The position numbers and the translations under genes were made by a program. A DNA stretch of 41,676 nucleotides, taken from the IMG/VR virus record IMGVR_UViG_3300046312_000089, positions 1-41,676 of that record. One strand, 5' to 3'. Every line of letters starts with the position of its first letter. The first letter of the stretch is position 1. Under the pieces are notes generated by a model. It had not been told where the DNA came from, searched no databases, and saw nothing but the letters and a program-made list of their open reading frames with translations. Positions 1 through 7,427 of the stretch are shown here, piece by piece. The stretch is from a virus.

Positions 1-15
1 CCCCCGCAGGCATAA
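1..15 (+). CDS. 3' end of an upstream gene (partial)
   Basis: Reading from base 1 in frame gives four codons and a TAA stop at 13-15, followed by 12 bases and the next ATG. Only four residues are visible, so identity cannot be read. In phages with this gene order the gene before a Mu-F-like protein is usually the portal; that is inference from context only. Confidence 0.35.
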   Translation, partial: PPQA

Positions 16-27
16 CCCGACCCGGCC

Positions 28-3000
28 ATGGCTGAAAACCTGAGCACGACCCTTGCCGACGATGCAAAGGCCCACACCATCAACCTGCTTCGAATCGAAG
101 CGGGCATGCGCATGGAAGTGGTGGGCATGCTGGATTCGCTGGAAAAAGACCTGCTGAAGCAGCTGGCCAGCACCGACCTGACCACGGCCAAGAAAGAGCG
201 CCTGCAAGCCTTCCTTGACCAGACCTCGGCGCAGGTTTCCAGCGCCTACAAGCAGATCGCCGACGTCGGGGAAGCCAACCTCGAAAAGGTGGCGACGATT
301 TCCAGCAAGCAGGTGGCCAAGAGCATTGACGCCGGGGTGGGAGTGAACATCGGCACGGTGCTTTCGCCGCAGCAGCTGACCCGGATCGCCAAGGGCCCGA
401 TTGTGGAAGGCTCGCCGATGGCCGATTGGTGGGCCGGGCAAGACCTTGCGGCACAGCGGCGATTCAAAGGCGCGATTCAGCAAGGCCTCTTGCTTGGCGA
501 AGACATGGCCAGCATTCAACGCCGGATCCGGGGCAGCAAGGCCAGCGGATTCACCGACGGGGCCCTTTCGGTTTCCAAGCGGGAAGCGCAGGCCCTGACC
601 CGCACCGCCGTGCAATCGGTGAACAACCAAGCGCGAATCGACACCTTGATGGAAAACGACGACGTCGTGAAGGGCATCGAATGGGTGGCCACGCTTGACG
701 CCCGCACGACCAAAACCTGCATGGCCCTTGACGGCAAGCAGTGGCGCTTGCCCGACCTGAAGCCCATCGGCCACGACAAGGCCTTTCCCGGGCCGGTGGC
801 GCACTGGGGATGCCGCAGCACGCAAGGGCCGGTGACCTATTCGTGGGCCGAGCTGGCGGGCAAAAAGCTGAAGAAAAAGGAAGGTGCCCCGACCTTTCAA
901 GAGGCCTTCCAAAAGCGCCTCGAGCAACAGGGATTCACGCCCGAGGAAGCGGCCAAGATCGAAGCCAAGCAGCGGGCCAGCATGGACGGCCAAGTCAGTG
1001 ATTCGAAAGACTGGCAAGCGTGGCTGACCGGCAAGGGCGACGCCTTCGCGCTGGAAAAGCTGGGCCCCGGCCGTTTCGCGCTTTGGAAGCAAGGCAAGCT
1101 GACCCTGACCGACCTCACCGACCAGCAGGGCCGGGAGCTGACCCTTGCCGAGCTGGAAGCCGCAATCGACGGCGGCACCATCCCGCCCGAAACCGAAGGC
1201 CGCGACTTCAAACCCGCGAATGCGGCCGCAAGCTACACCGCCGCGCAAGAGGCCGCCGCCACGCTTGCCGTGCAACAGCAGCAGCAGGGCGAGGCCGCCG
1301 CGAAGCTCGCCGAATACAAGGCGACGAAGGAAGGCCAGACGCTGAAAAACAAGTGGGCGCTGAAGGTGGAAGGCGAACTGGGCCAAGCCACCGACAGCGA
1401 AAAGGTGGCGTGGGTGGAAGCCAAGGCCGCCGAAGAGCAGGCGGCGAAGAGCAAAGCCAGCGTGCTTTCCACGGCCAAGAAAAAGCTGGTGGCGGGCGAG
1501 GCCGCGACCCCGGCACAGCTGAAGCTGATCGACAGCCTGACCCCCGAGGAAAAAGCGAACTTCGACGAAGCCGTGGCCGACGCCAAGGCCAACGCCGTGG
1601 GCACCGTGGTGGCCGACATCAAAGCCGAGCTGGCGAAGAGCGACGGGCAACCCACGGCCGCGCTGGTGGGCAGCCTGAACAACCTGCAAGCGAAGTTTCC
1701 CGAGGCCTTCGAAGACGTGAAAGCCTACGCGCAAGGCCTGCAAGCCGAGAAATCGGCCGGTGATGAGCTGCAAGCCATCCTGAGCAAGGGCCACCCGCTG
1801 GAAATCGACGGGGTGACTTCGGCCAAGGGTGCGACCAACGTCGAGATGCTGGCCGACGCCAAGCACAAGGCGACGATTTACGCCAACGAAGCCCTGATCG
1901 ACATCGCGAAGAAACCCGAGGGCCAGACGCTGAAGCACAAGGCACTTGCCGAGGCGCTGAACGTGCCCACAGCGCAGCTGAAGGCCGACGGCAGCAGCTT
2001 GGTGACCTTCGCCAGCGAAGAGCCCATCGAACTGCTGAAAAAGGTGGAAGCCGTGGCCGCTGAAAAGCAGGCGCAGGCCAGCCTCGCCGCGAAGATTTCC
2101 GGGGCGAAAAAGAAATGGATGGCGGGCGAGGAATTCACCCTCGCGCAAAAGACGGCGTGGGAGCAACTGACCCCCGACCAGCAAGCGGAATACCTCGACA
2201 CGTGGGGCCAGCTGAAGGCCAAGGCCGTGGCCGTGGATCCCGACGACGCGGCCGGGAAGTGGTTTGCCGACATGCTGAACGCCAACCCCGCCGACGGCAC
2301 CGCCACCGGGGCGCAGGGCGGGCAAACCGTGACCGCGCCCGACGTGACCGCCACGGGCCCGAAAAATCAAGATTTGTTGATCCCCGACCCGGCCGGGCTG
2401 GTGAAGCTGAAAGACCTGAGCGGATCGACGAAGCCCTACCTCGCGCAAGACCCCGTGACCGGCAAAAAGTGGGTGGTGAAGGATTCCAGCAAGGGCGGGG
2501 GTGGCGTCGACCACTTCCAAAGCGAAGCCCTCGCCGATGCCATTTACCGGGCAGCCGGGGCCAACGTGCCGGGCAGTGGCGTGGTGCTGACCGGGGGCAA
2601 GGCCATCAAGGTGGCCGAGTTTCTGGAAGGCGGCCAGACGCTCGGCGAGTGGAAGCAGGGGAAGAGCGCCACCGAAGTGGCAGCCATGCACCGGAAGCTG
2701 CAAGACGGCTTTGTCACCGACGCGCTGCTGGCCAACTGGGACGTGGCGGGGCTGGGCAACGACAACATTCTGGTGACCGCCGACGGCACCCCGGTGCGCA
2801 TCGATAACGGGGGCTCGCTTTTCTTCAGGGCGCAGGGCGGGAAAAAGCCGCTGCCGCCCGAGATCGCCGAAATGCAGACGCTTCGCGACCCCGGGCTGAA
2901 CCCGAACACCGCGCAAATTTTCGCAGGCCTGACACAAGACCAGATCAACGGCCAGATTTCCGACCTTGTGGCACGCAAGGAAGCGATCCTTGCGGCGGCC

Positions 3001-4833
3001 GCGCCCGACCCCAAGGTGCAAAAGGCGCTGAAGGCACGCCTCGAGTGGCTGGAAAAGCAGCTGCCCGCCGCAGCGAAAAAGACCCCGAGCACCACCCTTG
3101 CCCCGGCATCCGCCCCCGGCCAGATTCCGGCCAACGTCGGCGAGCTGCTGGAACGCGGCCGCAACGGCGCAGGCACGGCGCTGGTGGGCGACGGCGACGC
3201 CATCGAAGACCAGCAAATCGTCGTGTGGCGGGAGAAAACGCCGCAGGGCGAAAGCGTGGTGAAGCTGGAAGCCGACCTGACCCTTGCCGGAAGCGACCGC
3301 ATCATGAAGACGCTGGCCGACGCCGGGATGGACACCGCGACGAAGGGCGGCAGCAACTCCAACCCCTACGTGCAACCGAAGCCTGCGGGCATGCACCCGA
3401 AGGATGATTTCTGGCCGCAGCTGGAAGCCGCAGCCAAGACGGTTTCGACGCACGCCGCCGACGGGCAATACAACGTGGCCACGCTGGCCACCTACGACAC
3501 CGCCAAGGCCGCCATCCTGAAGCTGGCGAATGACCCGGCGACGGCCGCCGACCCGCAGGCCATGGCCATGCTGAAGCACTACGCCGACGCCGTGGCCAAG
3601 ATCGACGCCGCCAAGGCCGCAGGCAAGGCACTGGTGAAAGGCGAGCTTGGCAGCTACAAGGTGCCCCCGGGATGGACGCCGCCCACCACCGCCAAGGCCA
3701 AGGCCCCGGGCGACGTGGAAATCGACGGGTGGACGGTGACCCGCCTTGACCGCTTCGACTTCACCGTGAAGGAAGTCAAAGGCGGGGTGCTGACCGACAC
3801 CGGGGTGGTGAACCGCACGGCCGACCACGGGCGCATTTTCCGGCTGACCAAAGGGCCGGTGGAAGTGACGGTGCTCGCCTACCGCGAAGACGCCGCCAGC
3901 ACGCCAACCAAGCGCAGCATGCAGGGCACCTTGCGGGTGACCGTGCGCGGCAACGACGACCCGGCCGCCATCGAAGCGGGCCTGCAAGCCGTGGCCAAGC
4001 TCGGGATCGACACCAAGCCCCCGAGCGACGCGCAAAAAGAACTGCTTTACCTTCACAAGGGCGTGGTGATGCGCCGCAACAACACCGACACGGCCTACAC
4101 GGGGATCCTGAACAATTCGGCCCTGAGTGACGAAGCGAAGGTGAACGCCGTCAAAGACTGGGCCGAAAAGAAATACGGGGTGACCCTGCCACGCGAAAAA
4201 GGCAAGTGGGGCGACGACTACAACCCCGAGGGCTACATGCCGAGCAACGCCACCGGCTACCGGCAATGGACGCGGTGGGACGTGCCAGCCAAGGAACGCG
4301 ACAAGCTGCTGAAAACGAAGGTGCTTTACCACAGCACCAGCGACGTGGAACGCACCTTTCTGGCGTGGGTGGAAAACGCGGGCAACACCACCACCACCAT
4401 GGAGCGCCTGCGCACCGGGGTGCCGCTTTCCGGCACGGGCGGGGCTTCCAGCGACAGCGACATCAACCGGGGCGGTGGCGATTTCCTTTACACCAACACC
4501 ACCACCAAGGCGAAGGCCGAAAAGCTTCAGGGCTTCGTCTTCAAAGGCCGGAACATTGCCCGCCTTGACCTGCGCAGCGACGTTTCCGACTCCTACGGCG
4601 CTTGGGAATACGCCAACAGCCGACGCGGGGAGCTTCAGGAAATTGCGGCGCAAAACGGCATTTCGATCAGCGTCAATTCCGGCCTGCTGAAAAACGGGCT
4701 GAACCTTTTTGACGAGCTGGAAACCCTGAACACCGGCAACGCGACACGCCGGGCCAGCATCATTTCGAAGCTGAAGGCCATGGGCTTTGCAGAATGGCCG
4801 GATGGCCGGAAACTTGAAGACGTGATCAAATGA
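28..4833 (+). CDS. Giant Mu-F-like minor head protein with kinase-like and possible toxin-like C-terminal domains
   Basis: 1601 residues, several times the usual size of a Mu gpF/SPP1 gp7 minor head protein. Residues about 180-275 carry the head morphogenesis domain, ending in the HWGCRS motif at H259-S264. Residues about 290-770 are an Ala/Lys/Glu-rich helical linker with an imperfect internal repeat (AKKK-x-x-AGE at about 483 and 693). Residues about 790-990 resemble a HipA/CtkA or PI-kinase-like fold: KKWVVKD (about 813-819), NWDVAGLGNDNIL (about 902) and RIDNGGS (about 924), which match a nucleotide-binding Lys, a catalytic loop and a DFG-like metal site. The last about 170 residues begin with VLYHST at 1432, followed by GGASSDSDI and GGGDFLYT near 1471-1488. 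This could be a toxin-like or ADP-ribosyltransferase-like domain, which is a weak recollection and not proven. Such proteins are packaged in the head and may be injected. Start ATG is in a GGCCATGG context; the stop overlaps the next gene by ATGA. Confidence 0.85.
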   Translation: MAENLSTTLADDAKAHTINLLRIEAGMRMEVVGMLDSLEKDLLKQLASTDLTTAKKERLQAFLDQTSAQVSSAYKQIADVGEANLEKVATISSKQVAKSIDAGVGVNIGTVLSPQQLTRIAKGPIVEGSPMADWWAGQDLAAQRRFKGAIQQGLLLGEDMASIQRRIRGSKASGFTDGALSVSKREAQALTRTAVQSVNNQARIDTLMENDDVVKGIEWVATLDARTTKTCMALDGKQWRLPDLKPIGHDKAFPGPVAHWGCRSTQGPVTYSWAELAGKKLKKKEGAPTFQEAFQKRLEQQGFTPEEAAKIEAKQRASMDGQVSDSKDWQAWLTGKGDAFALEKLGPGRFALWKQGKLTLTDLTDQQGRELTLAELEAAIDGGTIPPETEGRDFKPANAAASYTAAQEAAATLAVQQQQQGEAAAKLAEYKATKEGQTLKNKWALKVEGELGQATDSEKVAWVEAKAAEEQAAKSKASVLSTAKKKLVAGEAATPAQLKLIDSLTPEEKANFDEAVADAKANAVGTVVADIKAELAKSDGQPTAALVGSLNNLQAKFPEAFEDVKAYAQGLQAEKSAGDELQAILSKGHPLEIDGVTSAKGATNVEMLADAKHKATIYANEALIDIAKKPEGQTLKHKALAEALNVPTAQLKADGSSLVTFASEEPIELLKKVEAVAAEKQAQASLAAKISGAKKKWMAGEEFTLAQKTAWEQLTPDQQAEYLDTWGQLKAKAVAVDPDDAAGKWFADMLNANPADGTATGAQGGQTVTAPDVTATGPKNQDLLIPDPAGLVKLKDLSGSTKPYLAQDPVTGKKWVVKDSSKGGGGVDHFQSEALADAIYRAAGANVPGSGVVLTGGKAIKVAEFLEGGQTLGEWKQGKSATEVAAMHRKLQDGFVTDALLANWDVAGLGNDNILVTADGTPVRIDNGGSLFFRAQGGKKPLPPEIAEMQTLRDPGLNPNTAQIFAGLTQDQINGQISDLVARKEAILAAAAPDPKVQKALKARLEWLEKQLPAAAKKTPSTTLAPASAPGQIPANVGELLERGRNGAGTALVGDGDAIEDQQIVVWREKTPQGESVVKLEADLTLAGSDRIMKTLADAGMDTATKGGSNSNPYVQPKPAGMHPKDDFWPQLEAAAKTVSTHAADGQYNVATLATYDTAKAAILKLANDPATAADPQAMAMLKHYADAVAKIDAAKAAGKALVKGELGSYKVPPGWTPPTTAKAKAPGDVEIDGWTVTRLDRFDFTVKEVKGGVLTDTGVVNRTADHGRIFRLTKGPVEVTVLAYREDAASTPTKRSMQGTLRVTVRGNDDPAAIEAGLQAVAKLGIDTKPPSDAQKELLYLHKGVVMRRNNTDTAYTGILNNSALSDEAKVNAVKDWAEKKYGVTLPREKGKWGDDYNPEGYMPSNATGYRQWTRWDVPAKERDKLLKTKVLYHSTSDVERTFLAWVENAGNTTTTMERLRTGVPLSGTGGASSDSDINRGGGDFLYTNTTTKAKAEKLQGFVFKGRNIARLDLRSDVSDSYGAWEYANSRRGELQEIAAQNGISISVNSGLLKNGLNLFDELETLNTGNATRRASIISKLKAMGFAEWPDGRKLEDVIK

Positions 4834-5249
4834 AAGCCGACGCCCCCGCAGCCCTGAAAGCCCTTGCCAGCCTTGGCGAGGCCTACGCCGTGATCTACCT
4901 CCCCGGCGACCCCGTGCCCCTGCCCGTGACCACGGCGGGCGACTTCCGGGGCCGCCCGTTTTTCATGCTGGGCACCGTGGCCCATTGGATCGACAGCGCC
5001 CTCGAGGCCCGGGTGACGGGCCCGGCCTTGGGCTACTACGACGCCAAGGGCCTGCTCTACTTCGTGACCGCCGCAGCCAACGCCCCCGAGGTGCAAGCCG
5101 GGCTGGTGGTGCAAGCGATTGACGCCAGCCGCCAGCAGCTGGAAGACGGCGCGGGAATGCAGGCGGCAATCACCGCCTTGGATCCCCTCGGCGAAAGCAC
5201 CCCGGCCGCGCCACGGCCGAAGCCCGGGCCACCCCCGGCCGATGCGTAA
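4830..5249 (+). CDS. Small protein translationally coupled to the Mu-F polyprotein
   Basis: 139 residues with no family I recognise. The ATG overlaps the polyprotein stop (ATGA at 4830-4833), so translation is probably coupled. The N-terminal two thirds look globular and acidic; the last 20 or so residues are Pro/Ala-rich and probably disordered. No transmembrane segment or signal peptide is visible. A small gene tightly coupled behind a toxin-bearing Mu-F protein fits an immunity protein, but it could equally be a head accessory factor; both are inference. The gene ends just before an operator-promoter block. Confidence 0.8.
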   Translation: MKADAPAALKALASLGEAYAVIYLPGDPVPLPVTTAGDFRGRPFFMLGTVAHWIDSALEARVTGPALGYYDAKGLLYFVTAAANAPEVQAGLVVQAIDASRQQLEDGAGMQAAITALDPLGESTPAAPRPKPGPPPADA

Positions 5250-5258
5250 ATTTTCGCA
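5243..5258. promoter_or_regulatory. Palindromic operator-like site
   Basis: TGCGTAAATTTTCGCA, a 16-bp inverted repeat with one mismatched pair. It is one of about nine related sites in the window and lies 36 bp upstream of the -35 hexamer at 5295. Confidence 0.75.
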
Positions 5259-5270
5259 CGGCAAAGAAAA

Positions 5271-5322
5271 GTGTCGGAAATGGCGCATTTGTGATTGACG
5301 GCACCCACCGCGCTGCGATAGC
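5271..5322 (+). promoter_or_regulatory. Box-class promoter for the 5332/5403 operon
   Basis: The conserved box starts at 5271, the -35 TTGACG is at 5295-5300, and the -10 GATAGC is at 5317-5322 with a 16-bp spacer. An ATG follows 9 bases after the -10, so an mRNA from here would be essentially leaderless. Confidence 0.65.
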
Positions 5323-5331
5323 TTCGCGCCG

Positions 5332-5400
5332 ATGACAACGACATCGAAGCACCCGACAGGTGGCCAGCACGGCCACGAAACCCTTGCCCCCACCCTCTGA
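5332..5400 (+). CDS. Possible 22-residue leader ORF
   Basis: ATG at 5332 opens 22 codons ending in TGA at 5398-5400, two bases before the ATG of the next gene. The position relative to the -10 is the same as that of the real gene start in the second copy of the repeat (41137). The peptide is Thr/His/Gly-rich and unlike any family I know. It may serve as a leader whose termination allows reinitiation at 5403, or it may be a decayed gene start. Confidence 0.35.
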   Translation: MTTTSKHPTGGQHGHETLAPTL

Positions 5401-5402
5401 CC

Positions 5403-5825
5403 ATGTGGCTCTTTACCAAGCACGGCTTTTATTCGGCCACCCGCAGCAACACCGTGAAAGGCTTCATGCAGATCCGCGCACGCTGCCGTGGTGACCTTGA
5501 AAACCTGAAGCGCGAATTCAAGCTGACCGGGGCCATCATTGAAACCCCGCAAGCGGATTACCGCTGGCGGATCGTGTGCCGCCCGACCACGTGGGAAATG
5601 CTGGCCCTGAAGCTGGCTCAAGACGTGGACTATTCGAATTTCAAAAACAGCGTGGGCGACGACCAGCACGACAAGCCGCTGATGGCGGTTTGGTCGCTGA
5701 TGAACCGCTTTCAGGAAGACACCACCCGCAAGGCCGCCAAGGCCAACCAAAAGCTGCCGCTTTTCGACGGTGGCTACGACGACGAAGACGCCCTCGAGAT
5801 CGGGGGCCACAAATTCCAGCGATGA
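5403..5825 (+). CDS. Conserved phage-associated hypothetical protein (MWLFTKxGFYS family)
   Basis: 140 residues. The N-terminus MWLFTKHGFYS, the central DYRWRIV and the later VDYSNFKN and VWSLMNRFQ are the landmarks of a small conserved family found in many bacteria and phages, to my recollection, with no assigned function. No transmembrane segment, signal peptide or metal-binding cluster is seen. It starts two bases after the small leader ORF and its TGA overlaps the next ATG, so it is the first full gene of a short operon between two head genes. Confidence 0.85.
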   Translation: MWLFTKHGFYSATRSNTVKGFMQIRARCRGDLENLKREFKLTGAIIETPQADYRWRIVCRPTTWEMLALKLAQDVDYSNFKNSVGDDQHDKPLMAVWSLMNRFQEDTTRKAAKANQKLPLFDGGYDDEDALEIGGHKFQR

Positions 5826-6178
5826 AAAAGAAAACCAAGCCAGCCATGCAGACCGTTCACAAATTCCGAATCGCCCCGCAGGTGGAAATGCCCGAAGGGG
5901 CCACCATCCTGAAGGTGGGCTTTGACCCGAGCATCCCCGCCGTGTGCTTGTGGGCGCTTTGCGCACCGACCGCCCCGAAGGAAACCCGCTTTTTCGCGAT
6001 GGCGAAGACCGGCGAAGAGCTGGCCCCGGCCATTGACGATTGCCCGCACTTGGAAACGCTGATCGTGACCGTGCCGGGCCCCGACGGCGGCCTGAAGACG
6101 CAAGTCACCCACGTGTGGGAGGTGCCCGCCTACCTCGCCAAGCCGCCCAAAAAGGGCGACGAATGGAAGCACGGCTGA
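5822..6178 (+). CDS. Conserved small phage protein, DUF7352-like
   Basis: 118 residues, start ATG overlapping the previous stop (ATGA). The pattern VEMPEGATILKVG, then LWALC, then ETRFFAMAKTGEE resembles the small DUF7352-type proteins seen in phages and plasmids, in which a short beta-rich fold includes a MPEGA..L motif. Function is unknown. The only inference I can make is co-expression with the preceding protein from the box-class promoter upstream. A hairpin and a weak terminator follow. Confidence 0.8.
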   Translation: MKKKTKPAMQTVHKFRIAPQVEMPEGATILKVGFDPSIPAVCLWALCAPTAPKETRFFAMAKTGEELAPAIDDCPHLETLIVTVPGPDGGLKTQVTHVWEVPAYLAKPPKKGDEWKHG

Positions 6179-6186
6179 ACCCTTTC

Positions 6187-6207
6187 CCCGGGCATGGGAC
6201 GCCCGGG
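6187..6207 (+). other. CCCGGGC hairpin after the 5822 gene
   Basis: CCCGGGC (6187-6193) and GCCCGGG (6201-6207) form a perfect 7-bp stem with a 7-base loop. It is followed by a run of A and not T, so it is not a classic intrinsic terminator. It may stabilise an mRNA end. Confidence 0.4.
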
Positions 6208-6239
6208 AAAAAATGCCCGTAAGGGGGCACAAGCACAGA

Positions 6240-6273
6240 AGCCCCGGGGGAAACTCCGGGGCTGATTGTTTTC
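6240..6273 (+). terminator. Probable weak intrinsic terminator
   Basis: AGCCCCGG (6240-6247) pairs perfectly with CCGGGGCT (6256-6263) over an 8-base loop and is followed by GATTGTTTT. The U-tract is imperfect, so termination may be partial. Confidence 0.5.
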
Positions 6274-6297
6274 CGGCACGTGGGGGCCAAAAATGGC

Positions 6298-6325
6298 TTG
6301 CGGGTGATCCGGTGGGAGCGTAAAC
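6298..6325 (+). promoter_or_regulatory. Candidate promoter for the scaffold gene
   Basis: TTGCGG at 6298-6303 and GTAAAC at 6320-6325 have a 16-bp spacer. The ATG at 6334 is 8 bases after the -10, the same geometry as the box-class promoters but without the box. Confidence 0.4.
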
Positions 6326-6333
6326 CCGGGGGC

Positions 6334-7104
6334 ATGCTGAAATTCATTTACACCTCCGCAGACGAGATTCCCGAGGGAATGGCCGACCACTACACCGAAA
6401 GCAACGGCAAGTTTGTGCTGAACTGCGAAGGTGCGGTCCCCACCAGCCGCCTTGACGAATTCCGGCAAACCAACATCGATTTGAAAAAGAAGGTGGAAGC
6501 CTTCGGCGACCTTGACCCGGTGAAGGTGAAGGAAATCATGGCCAAGGCTGATGAGATTGAAGCAGCCAAGGCGACGACCCCCGAGAAAATCAAGGAAGAG
6601 GTCGACAAGCGCGTGGCGAAAATGAAGGAAGACCACGACCGCGAACTTCAGACGGTGCGCACGAAGCTGACCACCACCGAACAACAGCTTGCCGTGCGAA
6701 CCATTGACGCGGCGCTGATCGAAGCAGGCGGCGAATTCGGCCTGCGCACGACCGCCCACGACGACGCGGTGGCCCGTGGCCGTTCCCTCTTCCGCTTGGA
6801 AGACGGCCAGCCGGTGGCCTACAAGGGCGACGAAAAGCAATACGGCAAAGACGGCAGCCCGCTTTCCCCGCGTGAATTCATCGAAGGCCTGACCAAAGCC
6901 GCGCCGCACCTTTTCGAGCCGAGCGAAGGCGGCGGGGCCGGTGGATCCGGTGGCGCTGGCGGTGGTGGCGGCCGACTTCCCGAGGGCGGCAACCCATGGG
7001 CCAAGGAAACTTTCAACCTCACCAAGCAGGCGCAGATTCTGAAGCAAGACAAGGCCACGGCGCAGCGGATGGCAGCCAAGGCCGGGGTGCCGCTGAAGAT
7101 TTGA
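6334..7104 (+). CDS. Putative capsid scaffolding protein
   Basis: 256 residues. I place the start at ATG 6334 (MLKFIYTSADEIPEG) because scaffold-like proteins often begin with such a sequence followed by an acidic coiled-coil; an upstream GTG at 6280 would add 18 unlikely residues. Residues 50-150 are Lys/Glu-rich and helical (a likely coiled coil). A flexible Gly-rich stretch (GGGAGGSGGAGGGGG) near residue 210 precedes a short positively charged C-terminus, as expected of a scaffold whose tail binds the capsid protein. It lies directly before the major capsid gene, the usual scaffold position. No protease motif is visible. Confidence 0.75.
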   Translation: MLKFIYTSADEIPEGMADHYTESNGKFVLNCEGAVPTSRLDEFRQTNIDLKKKVEAFGDLDPVKVKEIMAKADEIEAAKATTPEKIKEEVDKRVAKMKEDHDRELQTVRTKLTTTEQQLAVRTIDAALIEAGGEFGLRTTAHDDAVARGRSLFRLEDGQPVAYKGDEKQYGKDGSPLSPREFIEGLTKAAPHLFEPSEGGGAGGSGGAGGGGGRLPEGGNPWAKETFNLTKQAQILKQDKATAQRMAAKAGVPLKI

Positions 7105-7112
7105 TTTCCAAC

Positions 7113-7180
7113 CGGAGGGCACGGCGGGCCCGGGGCTCATAACCCACGGGCAGGCGGTTCAAATCCGCCCCCTCCCACCA
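7113..7180 (+). tRNA. tRNA-like element, initiator-type (CAT anticodon), no D-arm
   Basis: The 3' half is canonical: anticodon loop CTCATAA (7136-7142), a 39-43 strand CCCAC, a 5-base variable region, T-arm GGCGG-TTCAAAT-CCGCC (7153-7169), acceptor strand CCCTCCC, discriminator A and an encoded CCA (7178-7180). Upstream, GGAGGG (7114-7119) pairs with CCCTCC (7170-7175), leaving a C1:C72 mismatch. A 1:72 mismatch and GGG:CCC flanking the anticodon loop are initiator tRNA traits. Only 8 bases lie between the acceptor and an extended anticodon stem (GCCC 7128-7131 with GGGC 7148-7151), so there is no D-arm. It could be a deleted tRNA gene, a tRNA mimic, or a host-tRNA-derived attachment core. 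Confidence 0.55.
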
Positions 7181-7234
7181 AGCTACCCATTACCAACAAC
7201 GCGAAAGCGGGCCACGAAGCCCGTGTGAGTTGCA

Positions 7235-7271
7235 GCCCCGCCCGGCACTGATGATCGGGCGGGGCCTTTTT
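7235..7271 (+). terminator. Strong intrinsic terminator upstream of the capsid promoter
   Basis: GCCCCGCCCG (7235-7244) and CGGGCGGGGC (7256-7265) form a perfect 10-bp stem with an 11-base loop, followed by a T5 run. It ends transcription of the scaffold operon and tRNA-like RNA and insulates the capsid promoter. Confidence 0.85.
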
Positions 7272-7272
7272 G

Positions 7273-7288
7273 TGCGAAAATTTTCGCA
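7273..7288. promoter_or_regulatory. Perfect palindromic operator-like site
   Basis: TGCGAAAATTTTCGCA is a perfect 16-bp inverted repeat. It ends 7 bp before the TTGACG of the capsid promoter, a position suited to an activator. Confidence 0.8.
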
Positions 7289-7295
7289 TGGCTGA

Positions 7296-7324
7296 TTGAC
7301 GAAGCCGGGCCCGGGGTGCTAAAC
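7296..7324 (+). promoter_or_regulatory. Late promoter for the capsid operon
   Basis: TTGACG (7296-7301), 17-bp spacer, CTAAAC (7319-7324). The implied 5' UTR is about 95 bases and ends in repeated CAAC units with no Shine-Dalgarno sequence. Confidence 0.6.
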
Positions 7325-7427
7325 ACGGCGCGAAGTCAATCGAGGCGTGCCGGGGGCAGGCCTGAACCGCCCCGGGGGGGCAGTGAGCGACGCCACCAAC
7401 CAACCAACCAACCAATCATCTCTTTTT

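Larger units (their letters stand above)
5243..5324 (+). repeat. 82-bp direct repeat, copy A (operator, box and promoter)
   Basis: This segment matches 41046-41127 at 77 of 82 positions by eye. It contains the 16-bp palindrome, the conserved box, a TTGACG -35 and a GATAGC -10. Both copies are followed within a few bases by an ATG that begins with Met-Thr-Thr. The left end overlaps the last codons of the preceding gene. Confidence 0.9.
7181..7427 (+). other. Late leader region without a gene
   Basis: This stretch between the tRNA-like element and the capsid start holds a small hairpin (CGGGC 7208-7212 with GCCCG 7219-7223), a strong terminator, a perfect palindrome and a promoter. It ends in a CAACCAACC-type leader. 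No coding potential was seen apart from an in-frame 5' extension of the capsid ORF, which is rejected. Confidence 0.7.

Noticed and set aside
7113-7180. Ordinary attP core
   Set aside because: Not fully excluded, but there is no integrase nearby and the acceptor 5' strand is present, which an attP core with only a tRNA 3' half would lack.
7347-7427. In-frame upstream extension of the capsid protein
   Set aside because: It would translate the CA-repeat leader and begins between promoter and leader. The ATG at 7428 fits the family start.
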